Below, one piece after another: positions 1-10,057 of a stretch of DNA of 64,000 nucleotides (within the stretch, counting starts at the first letter, position 1; the number at the start of each line of letters is the position of its first letter). The position numbers and the translations under genes are program-made. The notes beneath the pieces are model-generated. The model did not search any database and was not told the origin of the DNA. It worked only from the letters and a program-made list of their open reading frames with translations. The stretch lies in the NCBI RefSeq assembly GCF_035046485.1, contig NC_085136.1, forward strand, positions 76,649,734 through 76,713,733, read 5' to 3'. This DNA is from Aedes albopictus (taxonomy: Eukaryota > Arthropoda > Insecta > Diptera > Culicidae).

Positions 1-299
1 TTCAAGAAAAAGAGGTGAATGAGATTTTATTCTTCTAGAGTATTTTTTATTGGATGTTGATTTTTAACACAGCTGAACAGATTGAAAAAAAATCAAATAT
101 TGGAACACCTCAATACAGTAATAACATACGTTACGCGATGGTACTATAAAATGTTGTATGTTGTATTGTATACGTTTTGAAAAATCCAACATGTAGCACA
201 GAGAGATAGACGTCACACTCTACTCACACTCCCGCTTTTTAAGGGCAAGTTCGTTTGTTGCACTTAATTTGCAGTTATCGCACCGCCAAATGTCAAAAT

Positions 300-1237
300 C
301 CCAACTAACAATCGCCAGCCGCAAACAAGCATGCATGCTGAATTGTTGCTTTATAATAGTAAATTTAGCTGAACTAAAATTATGCTGTACACATTACTGT
401 ACAAATGCTATTTCAATTGAAAAAGTAGCCAATGTTCAACTTTTCGTATTGGTATTAACAATGATAATTTAAAACACTTTTCAAACGTTTAATAAGATTT
501 TTATTCGACTCGCAGTAATTCCTTTACAACATAGTTTAACAAGACTTTTTTCTGCTTCTTGTTAAGTACATGTAGAAATTAGGACATGTATCTGTATCAA
601 GATCTGTATAATGTGTTTTTCACAAGTCGCATAAGCGCTTTCGTTTCATCATACTTCGACTCAGAGTACATGATGAAAAACACGTGTTTTTTTACTGATC
701 AACAGCTGAATTAATCTGTTGTTCAGTCGTTAACCATAATGTTGTGCTAATTCACCACTGCTGAATAGTAGTCGAAGTCTGATCATTATTAAACCACGTG
801 AAGTTTATGTTTTGATTTGAGCGCTGCAATTCATCATCTCTAGGATGGCGCAGATAGGAAGGCATGCGGCTGGCAATCGACGGGTCTCGAGTTCGAATCT
901 GGATTCAGGTAAATTTATGTGTAGTTATTATTTCACAATATTTGTTCACAGCATTAAGTTCCAATCATAAACTTCTCGTGGAATTGAAATTTTTTGCATT
1001 TTTTAAATTTTAATCATTTTTGTTAAAGCTGAATAACAGCTTTACTATATAGTTGTAAAACGATTAAACAACAAACAGTTCAGTCGGTACACAACACTAT
1101 GCTTTAAAGTTTCTCCAAATTTGTGTGAACAAAACCCGAACAATGGTTGTGCCTGAAAATTATCCAAATGTTATTCTGCATCATGCTGAATCAATTCGTC
1201 GTAAAGGTGCTTGTAAAATGAGTGATTGTTAGTTGGG
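300..1237 (+). mobile_element. TIR element B with internal tRNA-like module
   Basis: This 938-bp element is bounded by a perfect 14-bp terminal inverted repeat, cccaactaacaatc at 300-313 and its complement at 1224-1237. It sits in the middle of element A, whose sequence resumes on the other side, so the limits are well fixed. A 2-bp direct repeat (AT) flanks it, which is too short to be decisive. A second copy in inverse orientation begins at 7119. A distant relative with similar ends is at 36406-37179. Only short ORFs are present, so it is non-autonomous. The middle contains a pol III type A/B-box sequence (see 843-903). Confidence 0.7.
843..903 (+). other. tRNA-like sequence inside element B
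   Basis: tggcgcagatagg resembles a tRNA A box and gagttcgaatctgg resembles a B box, at tRNA-like spacing. The stem pairing is poor, so this is not a functional tRNA gene. The same module is conserved at about 7455-7515 in the inverted copy of the element. It is either a decayed tRNA-derived segment or an internal pol III promoter. Confidence 0.5.
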
Positions 1238-1362
1238 ATGATGCCCAAATGAACAGGATATTAGCCCAAATGAACAGTCGGATAAAGTAAACGTTCATTT
1301 AACGTCAGTTGATGGTCTATTGACACTGTCAGGCGTTGCAGTTATAGGATTTTTGTTCGCTA

Positions 1363-1672
1363 AGGGGCGATTTCTTCACCCTGGCTTAAGGACAAACGTC
1401 TTGAAATCCCGTTTCAACAGTGCATCAAAACTTCAGACGCACAAATCTCAAGAAGCAAGCTTCAAACAACAATGCATTTTATTATTCTGTTCTTGCTCAC
1501 TTGTAATAAGCTTAAAATAAGAAGCTCAGGTGCGCTGGTTTTGTTTACGAAGTGATTTGTGCCCTCAAAATCGTGAGTAGGTGCCAAAGTTGGCCATTGT
1601 GGCGGCCATATTGGGATTCGAACAAGTCTGTCCTTAAGCGTTAAACCAGGTTTAAGGTGAAGAAATCGGCCC
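1363..1672 (+). mobile_element. MITE C, TA target duplication
   Basis: A 310-bp element has inverted ends: aggggcgatttcttcaccc on the left, with the matching complement ending ...gaagaaatcggccc on the right. TA dinucleotides flank it at 1361-1362 and 1673-1674. It interrupts element A between two segments that are contiguous in the 43.3-kb copy. Its inner part (from the ttaaggaca motif) matches 57946-58199 in inverse orientation. It is non-coding and TA insertion suggests a Tc1/mariner-type transposase supplied in trans. Confidence 0.7.
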
Positions 1673-1830
1673 TAAATGAAACATAAACATGTTGCAGTTA
1701 TCGAACGTCTACTGTATTTGGTAGTTGATCGGTTAGCCACTCGCGGCACTCACATCGTTTTTGATCCTGTTTGACGTTTGCTCACTACCGCCAACTGGTG
1801 AGATTACTCGGCCAAGCACAGCATGATTAT

Positions 1831-2774
1831 TTGTTTATTATTTATTTGTTTATTTAAGTTCATCGGACTTCTTGGTCTACATGAACTGTTCAAAATCCTT
1901 AAAACAAACAGTATAAAATTATTACTTGTTACGATACAGTACACATCACATAAACCTAAACTTAAAGCAAATTAGATCGGCGAATTCTATCTGCAAAACG
2001 ATTGGACGGCTCGTCAAACTCGAACACTGTGCTAAATGTTCGTATACATGCAGCAATCGGTTCATTATAGCCATACAGAGTCCTGCTATGAAATCTATGT
2101 ACCAGCAGAGTTGAATAGCGCAGTGTTCTGCTGGGAATCCGGAAATTGATCATCGCCCGCAGCTCTGGGGAATCAATTTCTCCATTGATGAGTTTAGCAA
2201 TGAATACAGCTTGCTGGATTTTTCGACGACGTTGCAGTGTATCCAAACCAAGTAACTGGCATCTCTCCGGATATGGCGGCAGGTTAACTGGATCCCGCCA
2301 TGGTAAATTTCGTAACGCCATTCGAACAAAACGTTTCTGAACCCTTTCAATCCGCAAACACCATGATACCTTATGCGGAAACCAAACCAAAGAGGCATTT
2401 TCCAGAATTGGACGTACGAGCGAGCAATATAACGTCTTCAGGCAATGTGGGTCTTTGAAATCTTTGGCTACTTTGAAAATAAAGCCAAGACGTTGTGTGG
2501 CCTTAGAAACTATCATCGATCGTTGGCAATCAAACGTAAGCTTTGTATCTAACTGAATCCCCAAATCACAAATTTCAGTGGCTCTTGTCAAGATGGCTCC
2601 ATTAATATTATATCCAAACAGAACTGGACAATCAAGGCGACTAACCGAGATTACATGACATTTTGCTACACTGATGACTAACTTGTTTCTGTCACACCAA
2701 TCAACAAACAGTTGTAGTCGATTTTGCAGATTAGTAGGTACGGTGGTTTCGTTTTCGATACGATGTTTTTAATT
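1831..2774 (-). mobile_element. 5'-truncated non-LTR retrotransposon (3' end)
   Basis: On the minus strand an RT-type reading frame (1962-2768) is followed by a short 3' UTR and an AT-rich tail made of aaataaataataaac-like repeats at about 1831-1855. The absence of endonuclease and RT core motifs shows that only the last part of ORF2 survives. This is the usual result of incomplete target-primed reverse transcription. No target duplication was identified. Confidence 0.65.
1962..2768 (-). pseudogene. C-terminal reverse transcriptase fragment (Jockey-like LINE ORF2)
   Basis: An open frame of about 268 codons runs from a stop at 2769-2771 to the stop at 1962. It has the pattern downstream of the RT palm in Jockey/I-group LINEs: a DWCDRNKL helix, then LGIQLDTKLTF, LYCSLVRPILENASLVW and a region rich in PWRDPVNLPPY. 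These segments correspond to the RT thumb and the conserved C-terminal extension. The catalytic FADD motif and everything N-terminal are missing, so the fragment cannot encode a working enzyme. The frame has no internal stop, which suggests a fairly recent insertion. Assignment to a particular clade (Jockey, I or LOA) is not secure without a search. Confidence 0.75.
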
Positions 2775-2992
2775 GAAATTCGTTCCAAAGGTTACGTCTG
2801 TTTCTCCGCACTACAGAAAGAAGGTTCAAGATGAACGATCTGTAGGTGGTAGCTCAGGCAAAATAACTCATGGGTGACCATGAAAAACCACCCTCGGCGA
2901 GCGGCGGCGCTTGAGCCAAGCTATTTAGCACTGTTCTTGGTGTAAATGTCAGTGCAGAACCCGTAGCTTGCGGGAATGAAAGCACGCCCAAT

Positions 2993-3832
2993 ATGGAGAC
3001 TAGAGCTAGACGAAACCGAAGAATGCGATCGACCAAGGAGGGAGCCTCTACTGGAGCTGGTCTTGTGACGGGAGACAGAGCGAGCGGCCAGCGGCTGGAA
3101 GAAGATGTGATGCAAGAACGGCCTTCCAGACCACGATCGCAGAGCAGAAACGGCAGCAAAAGCAATCACCAAAACCATGCTGCACCCGCCAATGCTGCTG
3201 TGGCTGATCGACGTCAGTCACTCACGTTAGCAGGCGACCAACGGCAGCGGATCGCGTGGACGAGGGAGATGAATATGTACGTGATTCGCTGCTATTGTGT
3301 CTGCACGAGGATGGAGACGGACATGTCCGGCAGATCAGGGATGCTGGAATTGTTCAACGAGACATTTCCTCGCTTTGCGAATCAGCTTGACTTGAACAAG
3401 CTGTACACACGGCAGCGAGCAATTATGTCTCATAATATGCTCATAGCTGCAGAAGTGGAATGCATTAAGCTGGAAGAACAGAGGGAACTGGGTAAGGAGA
3501 GGACAAGATCGAGCAATACGTCGAGAAAGAGTTCTGGTGAGCTGGATGCATCGAACGCAAGTGAGAGTCGCGATTCAACTGCTAAAGGACCAACAGCAGA
3601 TATACAACGACAGCAACTACGAGATGAACTAGCACTCCACATGGGCACAGCAGTCGCGCAGTTCCGTGGGACAGACCCCATGTCCCGACACCGAATACCA
3701 AAGCTGCGGAGTTCCTATCGGTTAACAAGTCCAGTAAGCATCCTAATCCTGAATATTTTGTCACAGTACTTGGAGACCGTACAGAACCTCGAGGATCTGC
3801 AGTTTTCTGTGTACAGGTATACCTCGATTTAG
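2993..3832 (+). pseudogene. Retroelement N-terminal protein fragment
   Basis: The frame encodes about 279 residues. An arginine/serine-rich start (residues 1-80) is followed by a module at about residues 87-150 with the pattern RIAWTREMNMYVIRCYCVC...ETD...MLELF...FP, and then a charged linker. W-T-x-E-M-N modules of this type occur, as I recall, at the N-terminus of several insect retroelement polyproteins, where they look like Myb/SANT-type DNA-binding folds. No reverse transcriptase follows. The last codons run into a sequence starting caggtatacctcgattt at about 3815, which looks like the end of another element, so the reading frame is probably cut there. The 5' side from about 2840 (gtaggtggtagctcagg) seems to be leader sequence of the same element. 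The identification as retroelement is an inference. Confidence 0.45.
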
Positions 3833-4150
3833 TGGACATTTCAATTTTTGAAATGTCTATAAAATCGAATTTTACATAAAATCGAAGCAAAAATTTTTAT
3901 CTTATTTTTATTAAAATTTGGTACCAATATATACCAAAACATATGAGAATTACGTGAAAATTGAGTTTTCGATAAAAGGCTCGGAGTTTTTGGCATGTAT
4001 GTATTAGTAATTCTCGCTAAATAACGAATAAACTACTTTCTTGCTATTTTGTTACCATCAAAATCTTTCGTCTCCAAAACTATGTATGGTTGATTCAAAA
4101 GCCAATATTTTGAGCAATGGACATGCACAATAAATTTGATTCATAAATGT
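3815..4150. other. Possible TIR-element end, otherwise featureless AT-rich DNA
   Basis: TACAGGTATACCTCGATTTA at 3813-3832 resembles the terminal repeats of pogo/Tigger-like elements that insert at TA. A matching inverted end was not found within 4 kb, so at most one end is present. The rest, to about 4150, is AT-rich with no ORF or clear repeat. Confidence 0.25.
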
Positions 4151-5901
4151 CCCAAAAAAATGAAAAAGTTAAGAATTTCATTCAGGAATTTCTTTGAAAC
4201 TGTCTCCGAGGATATATTCACCCTGGAATTTCTTTATGAATTGCTTCAGAAATTTCTCCAGGGATCCCATCTGAAATTCCGCAAGGAGCTTCTTCGGAAA
4301 TTTAGAGATTTATGACAAGTACTTGATAGAGCGTGGTTACTAGTTGTTCTGTATTTGCCGATCGATTTTTCTGTATGAGTAGGGTTGGTTTGTACCGCTA
4401 TTTGCTCGGTCGCCTTTTGTTAAGTGAATGCATAATTTTCAACTTTATTACGAAGGTTTTCGAATAAAACTTCCCACATCAAATCATCATGTTACTGAAT
4501 ATTTCAGAAAATCTTCCATGTGTTCCTTCAGAAGAGTCAGAAAGAATTATTTAACGAGATTTGGCAAGAAATGCTTAACCGATTCCTCCATGATTTTTCA
4601 CAAATCATTTCAGAGATTGTTTGAGAAATTCCATGGATTCATTCCGAAATTTTCTTCAGAGATTTGTTCACTAATTTATTCTATTCTATAAATTTCACAA
4701 AAATTTCTTTCAAAACATTTATCATGATTTACTTCTGACTTTCCTCTACTTTTTTTCAAAAAAAAAAAAAATATTCATGAATTTAAGCAGAAATTCTTGA
4801 AGAAATTATTACAAAAAATGCGTTCAGAGATTCTTTCAGAAATTTCTTTAAACATTCAATCAGAAATTTCTACGGATATTCCTTTAATAAATGTTTCAGT
4901 GATGCCTTCAGAAACAATTTTTCAGAAAATGATTCAAAACTTCCTCCAAAAATTAGAACTGCGGTTACTTTGGAAATTTTTTCAATCGAGGATTTCACCA
5001 AAAAAAATCCTACAGCAACTTCCAATTTCTTCAGAAATTCCATTAGGGATTTCTTTAGAAGTTTCAGAAAGAGTTGTGTATGATTTTTTTTGTAGAAATT
5101 CTTCCTTTGTAGAAATTTACTTTTTTCCGAGATTTTTTTAGAATTTTTTTCCGATGAATCATTCGGAAACTCCTTAAAGCATTCTCTCAAACGCTCCCCG
5201 AAAGATTTATTCCAAAACTTTCTCCGGAGTTTGCTTTAGAAATTACTCCAGAGATTTTTTTGAATCTGAATATCTGTCAGAAAAACCTCCTGGGATTTCT
5301 CTAGAAATTCCTCCAGGGAGCCCTTAAAAAATAAGATTCATTCGGGAATTTTCTTCAGTGATTTCTATAGAAACTACCCTGGGGGTTCCTTCACAAATTT
5401 TGGCTTTTTCTTTAAAATTCAACTAAACAGTTCTTCAAAAATATCTTTAAATTTTCCTCCAGAGATTTATTTACAAATTTCTCCAAGGATTACTTTGAAA
5501 AATCTTCCACTGATTTTTCGATAATTCTTACATGGACCCTTGCTGAGATCCACCCCAGGATTCATTTAAAAAATCTTACACGAGTTCCTGAAATAATCTT
5601 CCAGGGATTCTTAAGGAGAATCATTGGAAACTGTTCGTAGATTAATTTCAAAAAATCATCCAGAAAATCCTAAGAAAATTCAGTCAGGAAATGTTTTCAC
5701 AAAATCTTTTAGGGATTCCTTTAGACTTTGAACGGATAGTGTTGCATGGATTCAAAAAACCTTGCATAAATTGTGCCAGAAATTCATCTACGAATTTCTT
5801 CAGATTTCTTTAATAGAGATTCCTCCAGATTTTTTTCAAGGCGTTCATCTAAAAAATCTTCCATGAATTTTCTCAAAAATTCTCCATGATTTTTTTGATA
5901 G
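4150..5901. repeat. Degenerate 12-bp 'ggaattcc' array, block 1
   Basis: The stretch is built of degenerate units related to ttcctccaggaa / ttcttcagaaat, spaced mostly in multiples of 12 bp. The short ORFs in it (for example 4797-5141 +) only translate the repeat. The block is interrupted by the SINE at 5925-6615 and resumes at 6639. Confidence 0.65.
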
Positions 5902-6638
5902 AATATGATTCACGAATACATTGATCGATCAACGATCAAATCTGACCATACATGTCAATGGTTGCTACTCCGTGATTGATCTGAGCTGGTACCAATTGCA
6001 CTGAGATCCAAATGAATAAGGGCTGGGACACTCCACTTATTCTCAAAGTGCAATTCTAGCAGCTCATACATTTTGGATCAATAACGGCGCCGGCCACGTC
6101 CTTATAGTCAGTTGGGAAGGGAAAGGAATGTTAGAGTGTGCTGGTTGTTGCTACTAAAGACCGAGATCACCTCAGCATCCCCACAACCAGCACGGACTGG
6201 GGTATTTGTTAAACTGAAAGGATGGAAGATCTGGGAGTCACCGTTGGGTCGGTGATGCGATCCATGGATAGGGGGTTATTTATAGTGTTCGTAAGGTGAT
6301 AGATTGTGTGGTGAATGAGGTGAATAAGGTCAAGCGGCACAGCACGCTTTAGTTGCATAACTAGTAGGCGTTATATACACTGTGCTGTGAGTGGAAATTG
6401 GGAGGGAGGGAAACGACTTTTTTCCAATTCCAATTTCCAATTTTAGCGATGGCTATGAACATATGAATATACATGAGTTGTATATATAGAGAAGAGAGAG
6501 AGAGGAAGTGGATAGAAAGATACAAAGTAGGATGAAAGGGACGGGCCAGGGATTGAACCCGTGACCTTCTGCATATGAATCAGAAGCGGTAGCCACTAGA
6601 CCACCAAGCCTGTCTAATATGATTCACGAATACATTGA
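5902..6638 (-). mobile_element. Full-length tRNA-derived SINE with perfect 23-bp TSD
   Basis: Direct repeats of 23 bp, identical at 5902-5924 and 6616-6638 (starting aatatgattcacgaataca), bracket a 691-bp insertion (5925-6615). On the minus strand it begins with a tRNA-like head at about 6613-6540. The head has an A box (ggtctagtggcta), a possible anticodon arm (cttct...agaag) and a B box (cgggttcaatccc). An A/G-and-TC-rich block (6480-6515) and a unique body follow. The head resembles the Feilai class of Aedes SINEs as I remember it. At 690 bp it is long for a SINE. A fragment related to its body lies at 9375-9600. Confidence 0.8.
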
Positions 6639-7020
6639 GAATCAGAAACTCAAAACTCCTTCAAATTTTTTTAGGAGTTTTCTAAAGAACTATCTCCAAG
6701 GATTGCTTTATGAATTCTGCAAGAGATTATTAAGGAATATCCTGAAATTTCCTTACAGTCCTTTAGATATTCCGTCTATACATTCCTCTTCTAAAAAATG
6801 CTTTGAGGATTACTTCAGAACTTTTTCTTCAGATTTTGCAGACTTCTTTGCAGAGGATTGCTATGGAAAGGTTGGAAGACATTCTTGTAGAGATTCCTGT
6901 AGAAATAGACACAGAGATTTCATCAAAAAATCCGCCGGGTATTCCTCTATGCATTTTCCCAAAACTTCCTTCTTAAGATTTTTTTTAATTCCTTTTAAAA
7001 TTTCTTTATCCTTGGAATGT
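6639..7020. repeat. Degenerate 12-bp array, continuation of block 1
   Basis: The same degenerate ttcttcagaa/ggattcct units continue after the SINE target duplication. The 142-residue frame at 6619-7047 is only repeat translation. The block ends near a small palindrome (gtacacgtgtacacgtg) at about 7018-7035. Confidence 0.6.
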
Positions 7021-7118
7021 ACACGTGTACACGTGAAGGGACACTGAAATCGGGGAAACTCGACTAACTAGCTCTGATTCTACCATGACAGCACTAGAAA
7101 TAATTTATCACACATCTT

Positions 7119-7692
7119 CCCAACTAACAATCACTCATTTTACAAGCACCTTTACGACGAATTGATTCAGCATGATGCTGAATAACATTTGGATAATTTT
7201 CAGGCACAACCTTTGTTCGGGTTTTGTTCACACAAATTTGGAGAAACTATAAAGCATAGTGTTGTGTACCAACTGAACTGTTTGTTGTTAAACCGTTTCA
7301 CAACTATATAGTAAAGCTGCTATTCAGCTTTAGCAAAAATGATTAAAAACTAAAAAAATGCAAAATTTTTCAATTTCCACGAGAATTTATGATTGGAACT
7401 CAAAGTTGTGAATACATATTGTGAAATAATAACTACACATAAATTTACCTAAATCCAGATTCGAACTCGAGACCCGTCAATTGCCAGCCGCATGCCTTCC
7501 TATCTGCGCCATCCTAGAGATGATGAATTGCAGCGCTCAAATCAAAACATAAACTTCCCGTGGTTTAATAATGATCAGACTTTGACTCCTATTCAGCAGT
7601 GGTGAATTAGCACAACATTATGGTTAACGACTGAACAACAAATTAATTCAGCTGTTGTTCAGTAAAAAAACACGTGTTTTTCATCATGTACT
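7119..7692 (-). mobile_element. Second copy of TIR element B, truncated by assembly gap
   Basis: The reverse complement of 7119-7692 matches 665-1237 throughout, including the terminal cccaactaacaatc at 7119-7132 and the tRNA-like module at about 7455-7515. The other end lies in the N gap. Small differences between copies (for example an A/G change in the B-box region) show that they are independent insertions rather than an assembly artefact. Confidence 0.75.
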
Positions 7693-8192
7693 NNNNNNNN
7701 NNNNNNNNNNNNNNNNNNNNNNNNNNNNNNNNNNNNNNNNNNNNNNNNNNNNNNNNNNNNNNNNNNNNNNNNNNNNNNNNNNNNNNNNNNNNNNNNNNNN
7801 NNNNNNNNNNNNNNNNNNNNNNNNNNNNNNNNNNNNNNNNNNNNNNNNNNNNNNNNNNNNNNNNNNNNNNNNNNNNNNNNNNNNNNNNNNNNNNNNNNNN
7901 NNNNNNNNNNNNNNNNNNNNNNNNNNNNNNNNNNNNNNNNNNNNNNNNNNNNNNNNNNNNNNNNNNNNNNNNNNNNNNNNNNNNNNNNNNNNNNNNNNNN
8001 NNNNNNNNNNNNNNNNNNNNNNNNNNNNNNNNNNNNNNNNNNNNNNNNNNNNNNNNNNNNNNNNNNNNNNNNNNNNNNNNNNNNNNNNNNNNNNNNNNNN
8101 NNNNNNNNNNNNNNNNNNNNNNNNNNNNNNNNNNNNNNNNNNNNNNNNNNNNNNNNNNNNNNNNNNNNNNNNNNNNNNNNNNNNNNNNNNNN
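7693..8192. other. Assembly gap (500 N)
   Basis: There are exactly 500 N, which suggests a gap of arbitrary size. Any ORFs crossing it are meaningless. Confidence 0.99.
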
Positions 8193-8370
8193 GTCATTAC
8201 AAAATGTGATGATGTCAAACGCGACAGAACTCGGACATCATTTCGATTGATCCCTATCAGAAACTGAAGCGATTATCAGTGCTCATTTAGCGTATCTTCC
8301 CCCTTATGGTATCAAACAAAGAGGCTGATCTGACCTAACTGGTCCAAAAATAGCGCCCCATGTAACACCA
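8193..8370. other. Possible LTR retrotransposon junction next to gap
   Basis: Near 8352-8370 the sequence tagcgccccatgtaacacca reads on the minus strand as an LTR end (tggtgttaca) followed by a primer-binding-site-like tggggcgcta. The same arrangement is seen at 21760-21780 in the LTR element. The LTR itself would be in the gap. The evidence is limited to about 20 bp. Confidence 0.25.
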
Positions 8371-8393
8371 NNNNNNNNNNNNNNNNNNNNNNN
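8371..8393. other. Assembly gap (23 N)
   Basis: There are 23 N. The flanking DNA at 8394-8700 shows no gene or recognisable repeat. Confidence 0.99.
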
Positions 8394-8701
8394 AATCTCC
8401 ATAGAACTCCTAGCTTTTCTAACATAACAACATGTTTTGCTTCACCATTTAGAAGAGCTAATCCATTTCTAGCTTTGCCTACCCAGATAAATTGGAATTA
8501 AACAATATGCGACAGACAAAACGTGTTCATGGTTTACAGTTTTGATCACTTCTTGTTTAACTTTGTTTTGGTAAATTTCACATGCAACGCAAACAAAACT
8601 TTTTTTGCACTCATATAAGTGCAAATAATGCAAAGCACACCACATATAACACATAGTAGTGGCAAATCCGTAACTGACTAAAACAATCGAAGTGGCACAT
8701 A

Positions 8702-9357
8702 GACCCGACTAGATGGGAAAAACAGAATTATTACAAGTTGTATTATTTTGTTACAATGATTTTTGTAACAGCGATTGTTATAAATCATGTACCGTAAGTA
8801 GCCAAGATAACAAAATTTCTAACAAAACTCGTTCCAATTGAAACAAAAATATAACAAGTCGAGATATAATCATAACAAGATTATATCAAATTTTGTTAGA
8901 TTAAGCTTGTGAAATCATAACACAATTATTACAAGTTCTGTTATACTTCAGAGCAAATTTGTTACAAGTTTTATTATGAATCTCTTGGCCCGAGTGCCCA
9001 AAATAACAAAAATTATCAATCTTTTTCGCGACAACACGCGACAACACAAACTTATAAATTTTGAAATAATGTTGTTATAAAAAATATAACAGAGATTGCA
9101 ATAAATGTGTTACGAAATTATGTTAGAGGCAATTATATTATAATGCATAATATAGTAAATGTTGCTAAACATCTGTTCGAATAAATTAATCAATTTTTGT
9201 TATAATTTAGTTACTAAAATTATAATAAATGTTAATATAATTTTGCTATGGGTAATCACATGGGAAAATCCTTATAACAGAATTATATCAACTATTGTTA
9301 TGTCTAACAACAGTTGTTACAATTTTGTTATGATCTTGTTATGTGTTTCTGATCGGG
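8702..9357. repeat. AT-rich 'ttataaca' TIR-like element
   Basis: The stretch is dominated by gttataa/ttataac/ttacaa words on both strands. Its ends are loosely inverted: cccgactagatgggaaaaac on the left, and a complement starting ccccgatcagaaacac on the right. It is non-coding. Related sequence surrounds the MITE at 38800-39114. Confidence 0.45.
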
Positions 9358-9374
9358 GAACCAATGAATGATGA

Positions 9375-9600
9375 CTGGGACTAGCATATCATGCACAATT
9401 AGAGAGTTCCACATTTAAAAGTCAATAACGGCCACGTCCTTACAGTCATTGGGAAAGGGTAGGAATGTTAGTTCTACAACCGTTGGAAAGAAACCGTGGA
9501 ATTAACCCACGGTTGTCTCGGCAAGGATTATTTGTTAATAATCTAGTGAATCTAGGAGTCAGCTATGATAATTGATATGGTCCACTCCACAGGCACAATT
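9375..9600 (-). repeat. Fragment related to the 5.9-kb SINE body
   Basis: Words such as caataacggc...ccacgtccttacagtca and gggaaagggtaggaatgtta match the body of the SINE at about 6080-6135. The tRNA-like head is absent, so this is a headless or differently headed relative. Confidence 0.45.
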
Positions 9601-10057
9601 ACTATATTTCTATGCTTCAAAAAATGCATTTTTAAGGCTTCTTTTTGCATTGATTTCAAGCCATTGACAGGCGTGAGGACGTGAGTTATGTGACGTGAAT
9701 AGTACTTTTGATAAGACACTTATTCCACCTAACACAACGCAAACCTTATACGCGCTGCTAGCACTCAGTCTCACAGTTTCAGTCCCACAGGAAGTCCTGG
9801 TGGGTAATTCTCGCTGAGACCGGCCCACTGTTTACACCTTGTCTTCAAAAATGTTTAAGGTGACGATTTTCTGGAAGTCCTCGGTAATAAAGTAAGGAAA
9901 ATGTATTTGGTTACTCAAATTGAAGGACCCCCCGTGCAATGTGGTGTAGATTTAAATCACATTGCCCCTCGTGTTGGTTACAGCCACAAAAATTTTAGCA
10001 GACCCCTCGATTTTGGTCAAATGGTGGCTCATTTAAACCGTTATAACTCGAAAGTTT

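Larger units (their letters stand above)
206..1716 (+). mobile_element. TIR element A, interrupted by elements B and C
   Basis: The pieces 206-299, 1238-1362 and 1673-1716 align in order with the uninterrupted inverted copy at 43253-43501. Both carry gcagttatcgcaccgcca, gcccaaatgaacagtcgg and ggcgttgcagttat. Element B (300-1237) and element C (1363-1672) are later insertions. The ends resemble a short inverted repeat around gacgtt(c/t)gat. No coding capacity is visible. The exact outer ends are uncertain by about 10 bp. Confidence 0.6.

Noticed and set aside
843..903. Functional tRNA gene
   Set aside because: A and B boxes are present but the stems do not pair; the same holds for 13935-14020, 36795-36866 and 45025-45105.
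7643..8267. Three ORFs of 184-197 residues
   Set aside because: They consist almost wholly of N (assembly gap).
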